Source: an uncultured Eubacteriales bacterium
Lineage (GTDB): Bacteria > Bacillota > Clostridia > Oscillospirales > Oscillospiraceae
Assembly: GCA_900316255.1 (NCBI GenBank)
Contig: ONCI01000009.1
Coordinates: forward strand, 32,512-67,784
Length of the DNA stretch: 35,273 bases
Reading direction: 5' to 3'
Shown here: piece by piece, positions 32,069 to 35,273 of the stretch
How positions within the stretch are numbered: the stretch's first letter is position 1
Layout of the letters: the number at the start of each line of letters is the position of its first letter
The notes under the pieces: generated by a model
What the model was told of the DNA's origin: nothing
The model's database searches: none
What the model saw: the letters and a program-made list of their open reading frames with translations, nothing else
Translations under genes and position numbers: made by a program

Positions 32069-32097
32069 TTGACAAGCTATCGTCAGAATGATAAAAT
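32069..32097 (+). promoter_or_regulatory. Strong sigma-A promoter before the transketolase genes
   Basis: TTGACA (32069-32074), a 17-bp spacer, then TAAAAT (32092-32097). This is a near-consensus promoter pointing at the transketolase pair, with a start point near 32104 and a leader of about 220 bases. Confidence 0.65.
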
Positions 32098-32319
32098 CGA
32101 AAAGATGGAACTGGTCGGTATCGTGGGACCGTCTCCGTCTCTGACCATACCGTCCCAGGCGGCGGCCACAGCATCGCCGCCACAGAAAAATACAAGCTGA
32201 CCGAGCAGGCGGACCGTATCTGCGCCGGCGACGCCCGGATCCGTTATTGGAGCGGGGAGGAGCAGGCGGCGGGAAGGGACCAGCGCCAAGGCTTGGCCAT
32301 TCATCCAAAGGGGGAGTAA
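32095..32319 (+). other. Protein-like open frame of unknown origin in the transketolase leader
   Basis: The frame ending at TAA 32317-32319 reads through about 70 codons with natural-looking composition (for example TVSVSDHTVPGGGHS and KYKLTEQADRICAGDARIRYW, then GLAIHPKGE). It has no start codon with ribosome site. An ATG at 32105 lies in another frame. It may be the tail of a lost gene, in keeping with the decay around it, or chance. I do not recognise the family. Confidence 0.3.
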
Positions 32320-32321
32320 TC

Positions 32322-33048
32322 TTGCAGGAAAACAACAAACTGAAGGCTTTTGCGGCTGAGATCGAATCCCAAGTGGCCCGAGCGGGACAAGCTGGTCTGC
32401 TCCAAGGGACACGCCGGCCCCGCCGTCTACGGCACCTTGGCGCTGAAGGGCTTCTTCCCCTATGAGGAGCTGAAGACCCTGAATCGCCCCGGTACCCATC
32501 TGCCCAGCCACTGCGACCGGAACAAGACCCCCGGTGTGGACATGACCACCGGCTCCCTGGGCCAGGGCACATCCCTCGCCTGCGGCATGGCCCTGGGCGA
32601 CAAGCTCCGCGGTCGGGACAGCCGCGTTTTCCTCATCATAGGCGACGGCGAAAGCAACGAGGGCCAGGTCTGGGAAGCCCTATCCTTTGCCGCGGCCAAG
32701 AAGCTGGGCAACCTGGTGGTTCTGTTGGACTGGAACAAGCGCCAGCTGGACGGCTGGACCAAGGACATTTTCCCCATGGGAGACTATGTCGCCAAGTTTG
32801 AGGCCTTCGGCTTCGATACCGTGAAGGTCAACGGCAACGACATCGACGAGCTGGTCCCCGCGCTGGAGCGCACCCGTGCCGGCGGCGACAGGCCCTATGC
32901 CATCGTGATGGACACCGTGAAGGGCGCGGGCGTTGCCGAAGTGGCCGAGAAAGCCATGAACCACAGCCTGCCCGTAAGCGACGAACAGTATGAGCGCTGG
33001 ACTGCCCAGCTCAAGGAAGAGATCAAGGCCCTGGAGGTGGAGAAATGA
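32322..33048 (+). pseudogene. Transketolase N-terminal subunit with an internal deletion and frameshift
   Basis: GGGGGAG followed by TTG at 32322 opens a frame MQENNKLKAFAAEI, a plausible transketolase N-terminal start. At about 32363 the frame is lost. The other frame resumes with NPKWPERDKLVCSKGHAGPAVYG, TPGVDMTTGSLGQG, the thiamine-diphosphate motif GDGESNEGQVWEA and DWNKRQLDG, and continues to the stop. About 40-50 residues between these parts, including the GHxGGS segment that normally contacts the cofactor, are missing. The remaining 232-codon frame from 32350 has no ribosome site. It overlaps the C-terminal subunit gene by 4 bp. Likely inactive, unless the lesion is an assembly error. 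Confidence 0.75.
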
Positions 33049-34004
33049 AGATCGTATATGACGGAAGCATGGATCCCCGCCCCTGCAAGACCATCCTGGG
33101 GGAGACCATCCCCGCCCTGGCGGCTGAGGATCCGGATGTGATCTATCTGGATGCTGACCTGATGAACTGCATCGGCACGGCCAAGTGGGCAGCTGCCAAC
33201 CCGGACCGGGCCATCAACTGCGGCATTGCCGAGGCCAATATGATCGGTGTGGCCGCGGGCCTCGCCTCTGCCGGCTTCAAGCCCATCGTCCACACCTTCG
33301 GACCCTTCGCGTCCCGCCGCTGCTATGACCAGATCTTCCTCTCCGGGGGTTATGCGAAAAACGACATCACCGTGATCGGTTCCGACCCCGGTGTCACCGC
33401 CGCCCTCAACGGCGGCACTCACATGCCCTTTGAGGATGTGGCCCTCTACCGGGCCCTCCCCGGCTCCACCGTTATCGACGTCACAGACCCCACCATGCTC
33501 ATCAGCGTCCTGCGCCAGTGCAAGGATCTGCCCGGCGTGAAGTACATCCGCGTGGGCCGCAAGAGCTATGCCCGGGTCTATGAGGACGGCAGTGAGCTGC
33601 CCATCGGCAAGGCCGTCACCCTGCGGGAAGGTACGGATCTTGTGATCTTTGCCTGCGGCATTATGGTGCATGAGGCCCTGCAGGCCGCCGCAGCGCTGGA
33701 GAAGGAGGGAATTTCCGCAGCGGTGCTGGATCTGTTCACCATCAAGCCCCTGGACGCGGAAGCCGTGGCCTCCTGGGCGGAGAAGACGGGCGCTGTGGTA
33801 GTTGCCGAGAACCATAACCGCTACGGCGGTCTCTGCTCCGCCGTCAGCGAAGTCCTGGCCGAGCGCTGCCCCACCCCTGCCGCTTTCGTGGCTGTGGAGG
33901 ATGAATTTGGCGAAGTCGGCCCCCAGGGCTACCTGCAGGAGCGCTTCGGCCTCACCGCCGCGCACATTGAGGAAGCGGCCAGGAGCGTGCTGAAGCGGAA
34001 ATAG
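33045..34004 (+). CDS. Transketolase C-terminal subunit (split transketolase)
   Basis: A 319-residue protein covering the pyrimidine-binding and C-terminal domains of a two-gene transketolase. The catalytic glutamate is E63 in NCGIAEANMIGVAAGLA. The domain shows FGPFASRRCYDQI, HMPFEDVALYRALPG and the C-terminal VVVAENHNRYGGLCSAV. With an N-terminal partner it moves two-carbon units between sugar phosphates in the non-oxidative pentose phosphate pathway. This fits pentose use in the window, but the partner gene upstream appears broken. The ATG overlaps the stop of the upstream gene (ATGA), and GGAGGTGGAG lies before it. It looks intact. Confidence 0.9.
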   Translation: MKIVYDGSMDPRPCKTILGETIPALAAEDPDVIYLDADLMNCIGTAKWAAANPDRAINCGIAEANMIGVAAGLASAGFKPIVHTFGPFASRRCYDQIFLSGGYAKNDITVIGSDPGVTAALNGGTHMPFEDVALYRALPGSTVIDVTDPTMLISVLRQCKDLPGVKYIRVGRKSYARVYEDGSELPIGKAVTLREGTDLVIFACGIMVHEALQAAAALEKEGISAAVLDLFTIKPLDAEAVASWAEKTGAVVVAENHNRYGGLCSAVSEVLAERCPTPAAFVAVEDEFGEVGPQGYLQERFGLTAAHIEEAARSVLKRK

Positions 34005-34068
34005 AAGAAATAAGGCCGGTATTCAGCCCTGGCCTGACCGTCGGCTCAGACAGCGGCTTCCTTCCATC

Positions 34069-34112
34069 AAAAACAGAGCTGTGAGATCAGCATCTCTCAC
34101 AGTTCTGTTTTT
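34069..34112. terminator. Bidirectional terminator after the transketolase genes
   Basis: AAAAACAGAGCTGTGAGA (34069-34086) pairs with TCTCACAGTTCTGTTTTT (34095-34112) with one G-T pair and loop TCAGCATC. The A and T runs on the two sides let it work in both directions. Confidence 0.85.
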
Positions 34113-34473
34113 CTATTTCCCATTGCTTTATTCATTGCCCCGTGTTACTCTGTTAGCGAGGGCATCTTGTTTCACAGCAAACGGTACATCCGCCGGTAGC
34201 TTCTTGACAAGATCGCCCTCATTTTCTTTTGAATTGTACCTCCCCCATTTTCCCCTAAAAGCAAGGGCTAAATTGTGAATTATCACCGAGAACCCTCATG
34301 AATGGGGAATGAAACCTCCATGCTTCTGGTAAAAATGACGAAAAAAAGACAATTTTGCCCAAATGCCGGGGAAAACAGGGGGTGCTGCGGCAATTGACCC
34401 GGGAAATACCGCGAAAAAGTTCAGAAAAATCTCAAAATTGCCTGAAAACTCTGGGTTTACGGGAATCTGATGC

Positions 34474-34502
34474 TTGACGAACAGAGGAAAAAGCGTTATC
34501 CT
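34474..34502 (+). promoter_or_regulatory. Candidate promoter for hppA with a long leader
   Basis: TTGACG (34474-34479), 17 bp, TATCCT (34497-34502). It would give a leader of nearly 490 bases to the hppA start. From 34113 to 34473 I see no gene or clear structure; the DNA there is more AT-rich than its surroundings. Confidence 0.35.
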
Positions 34503-34679
34503 GTTGGAAGAATTGATCGGAAACGTATGAGAAAAGAGGAAAGGCGCGCCAAGCCCATCCTGGCAGCGCTGCTTTACGCCGCCGCCTGTGCCTCTCAGGA
34601 GGGAGGCACCGGGCGTTATGGACGGCAGTTTCCGGGACGCGGAGACAACTATTCCGAATTTCTATCGCTGATATACAAA

Positions 34680-34964
34680 AGTCCTATTGGAAGAGAGGAA
34701 AGCTCTTCTGATAGAATGATCCATAGGACGTCGATGGCCGCTTGCGAAAAAAGCCGGCAGAGCTTGGATACATTTCCGGACGTGATCCAAATTCACCCTG
34801 AGCCGCGCATCGCGGCGCGCGGGAAGCATGCAGCGATCCTAACGTGCTGCGAGGCCTCGCGCAGTCGTCAAACGAAACGGAGTTCATTCTGTTTCCGCCT
34901 TTGAGGGAATATTTTCTTTGACGCAGACGCGGGTTCTCGATTGCGAAACGAGTTTCGCAATTGC
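34680..34964 (+). other. Structured, gene-free segment upstream of hppA
   Basis: GTCCTAT (about 34680) and ATAGGAC (about 34730) bracket a GAAGAG/CTCTTC hairpin. TTGGAT/ATCCAA (about 34764-34801), GCAGC/GCTGC (about 34831-34851) and a GAAACGGA/TCTGTTTC stem (about 34875-34896) follow, and then a palindrome at 34940-34961. The segment has no believable reading frame. It may be a structured leader of hppA or a repeat element; no known riboswitch class is recognised. Confidence 0.4.
34940..34961. promoter_or_regulatory. 10-bp perfect inverted repeat close before hppA
   Basis: ATTGCGAAAC (34940-34949), GA, GTTTCGCAAT (34952-34961). It lies 33 bp before the hppA start codon. It could be an operator for a dimeric regulator or an RNA hairpin just ahead of the ribosome site (GGAGG at about 34979-34983). 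Confidence 0.55.
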
Positions 34965-34994
34965 CCAATCAAGATGACGGAGGTAGACAGAACG

Positions 34995-35273
34995 ATGGAA
35001 AAATACTTTATTCTCGGTTTTCTGGGTTCGATCCTGGCGCTGGGTTTTTCGGTGATCCAGCGGCGCAGGGTCCTGTCTGTTTCGGAAGGGAATGAGCGCA
35101 TGCAGAAGATCGCCGCGGCGATCCGTTCCGGTGCCAACGCCTATCTGAAGCATCAGTACAGCACGGTGTTCAAAGTCTTTGGTATCGTGTTCGTGCTGCT
35201 GCTGGTGATGGCCTTTGCCTCCGGCGGAAGGATGCTCTCCCGGGTGACGCCCTTTGCCTTCCTTACCGGCGGC
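34995..35273 (+). CDS. hppA: Membrane-bound ion-pumping pyrophosphatase, N-terminal part (window edge)
   Basis: Ninety-three codons are present and the frame is open to the window end. A membrane segment (about 3-20) is followed by the signature SEGNERMQKIAAAIRSGANA and YLKHQYSTV, typical of the first cytoplasmic loop of membrane pyrophosphatases, and a second membrane segment (about 60-77). The enzyme hydrolyses pyrophosphate and pumps Na+ or H+ out of the cell; the ion and K+ dependence are decided by residues beyond the window. GGAGG lies about 11 bases before the ATG. Usual length is near 700 residues, so about 13% is visible. Sugar:cation symporters nearby may draw on the gradient (inference). 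Confidence 0.8.
   Translation, partial: MEKYFILGFLGSILALGFSVIQRRRVLSVSEGNERMQKIAAAIRSGANAYLKHQYSTVFKVFGIVFVLLLVMAFASGGRMLSRVTPFAFLTGG

Noticed and set aside
34470-34904. 144-codon plus-strand frame in the gap before hppA
   Set aside because: It starts inside the putative promoter, has basic and low-complexity composition, no ribosome site, and is crossed by several hairpins.

Overview
The window comes from a GC-rich, Gram-positive anaerobe of the Clostridia, most likely a gut Oscillospirales relative. The signs are AGGAGG-type ribosome sites, sigma-A promoters, GPH-family sugar symporters beside cytoplasmic glycosidases, AraC and TetR regulators with a clostridial look, and short palindromic repeats inside and between genes. 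The organism call is inference from gene content and style.

Layout. 1-394 holds the 3' end of an odd tRNA-like gene and two terminator hairpins. 395-2507 is a two-component system (OmpR-type regulator, histidine kinase) plus a small membrane protein, followed by a NAD-dependent epimerase gene at 2649-3917. The promoters of the regulator and of the epimerase carry the same 11-bp direct repeats at the same distance from the -10 box. 3982-4041 keeps only the tail of a TetR gene. 4232-15977 is the first sugar locus: an AraC regulator divergent from a GPH symporter, then GH43, GH2, GH43 (subfamily 24-like), GH1 and GH2 enzymes. 16369-17780 has two TetR regulators on the minus strand flanking a transporter-gene remnant. 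18132-20147 is a GH3 enzyme, and its upstream region is a 210-bp nested palindrome. 20148-29756 is the second sugar locus: AraC regulator, GPH symporter, GH2, GH78 alpha-L-rhamnosidase, a DUF1232 protein and L-arabinose isomerase. 29765-33048 is a zone of gene decay: a truncated FGGY kinase, an intact LacI-type regulator, the 3' half of an aldo/keto reductase, and a transketolase N-terminal gene with an internal deletion. An intact transketolase C-terminal gene follows. A structured, gene-poor kilobase then leads to the start of hppA (membrane pyrophosphatase), cut by the window edge.

How it works together (inference). None of the glycosidases has a signal peptide, so oligosaccharides or glycosides are probably imported intact by the two symporters and cleaved in the cytoplasm. 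Exo-beta-1,3-galactanase-like GH43, GH2 enzymes, another GH43, rhamnosidase and arabinose isomerase together suggest arabinogalactan-type side chains or plant glycosides carrying galactose, arabinose and rhamnose. The arabinose branch looks damaged here, because the kinase is broken and no ribulose-phosphate epimerase is present.

No defence or mobile-element protein system was found. The most unusual content is DNA structure: the twin cloverleaf-like palindrome at 17874-18083, several related multi-hairpin clusters, and an in-frame palindromic insertion in the rhamnosidase gene.
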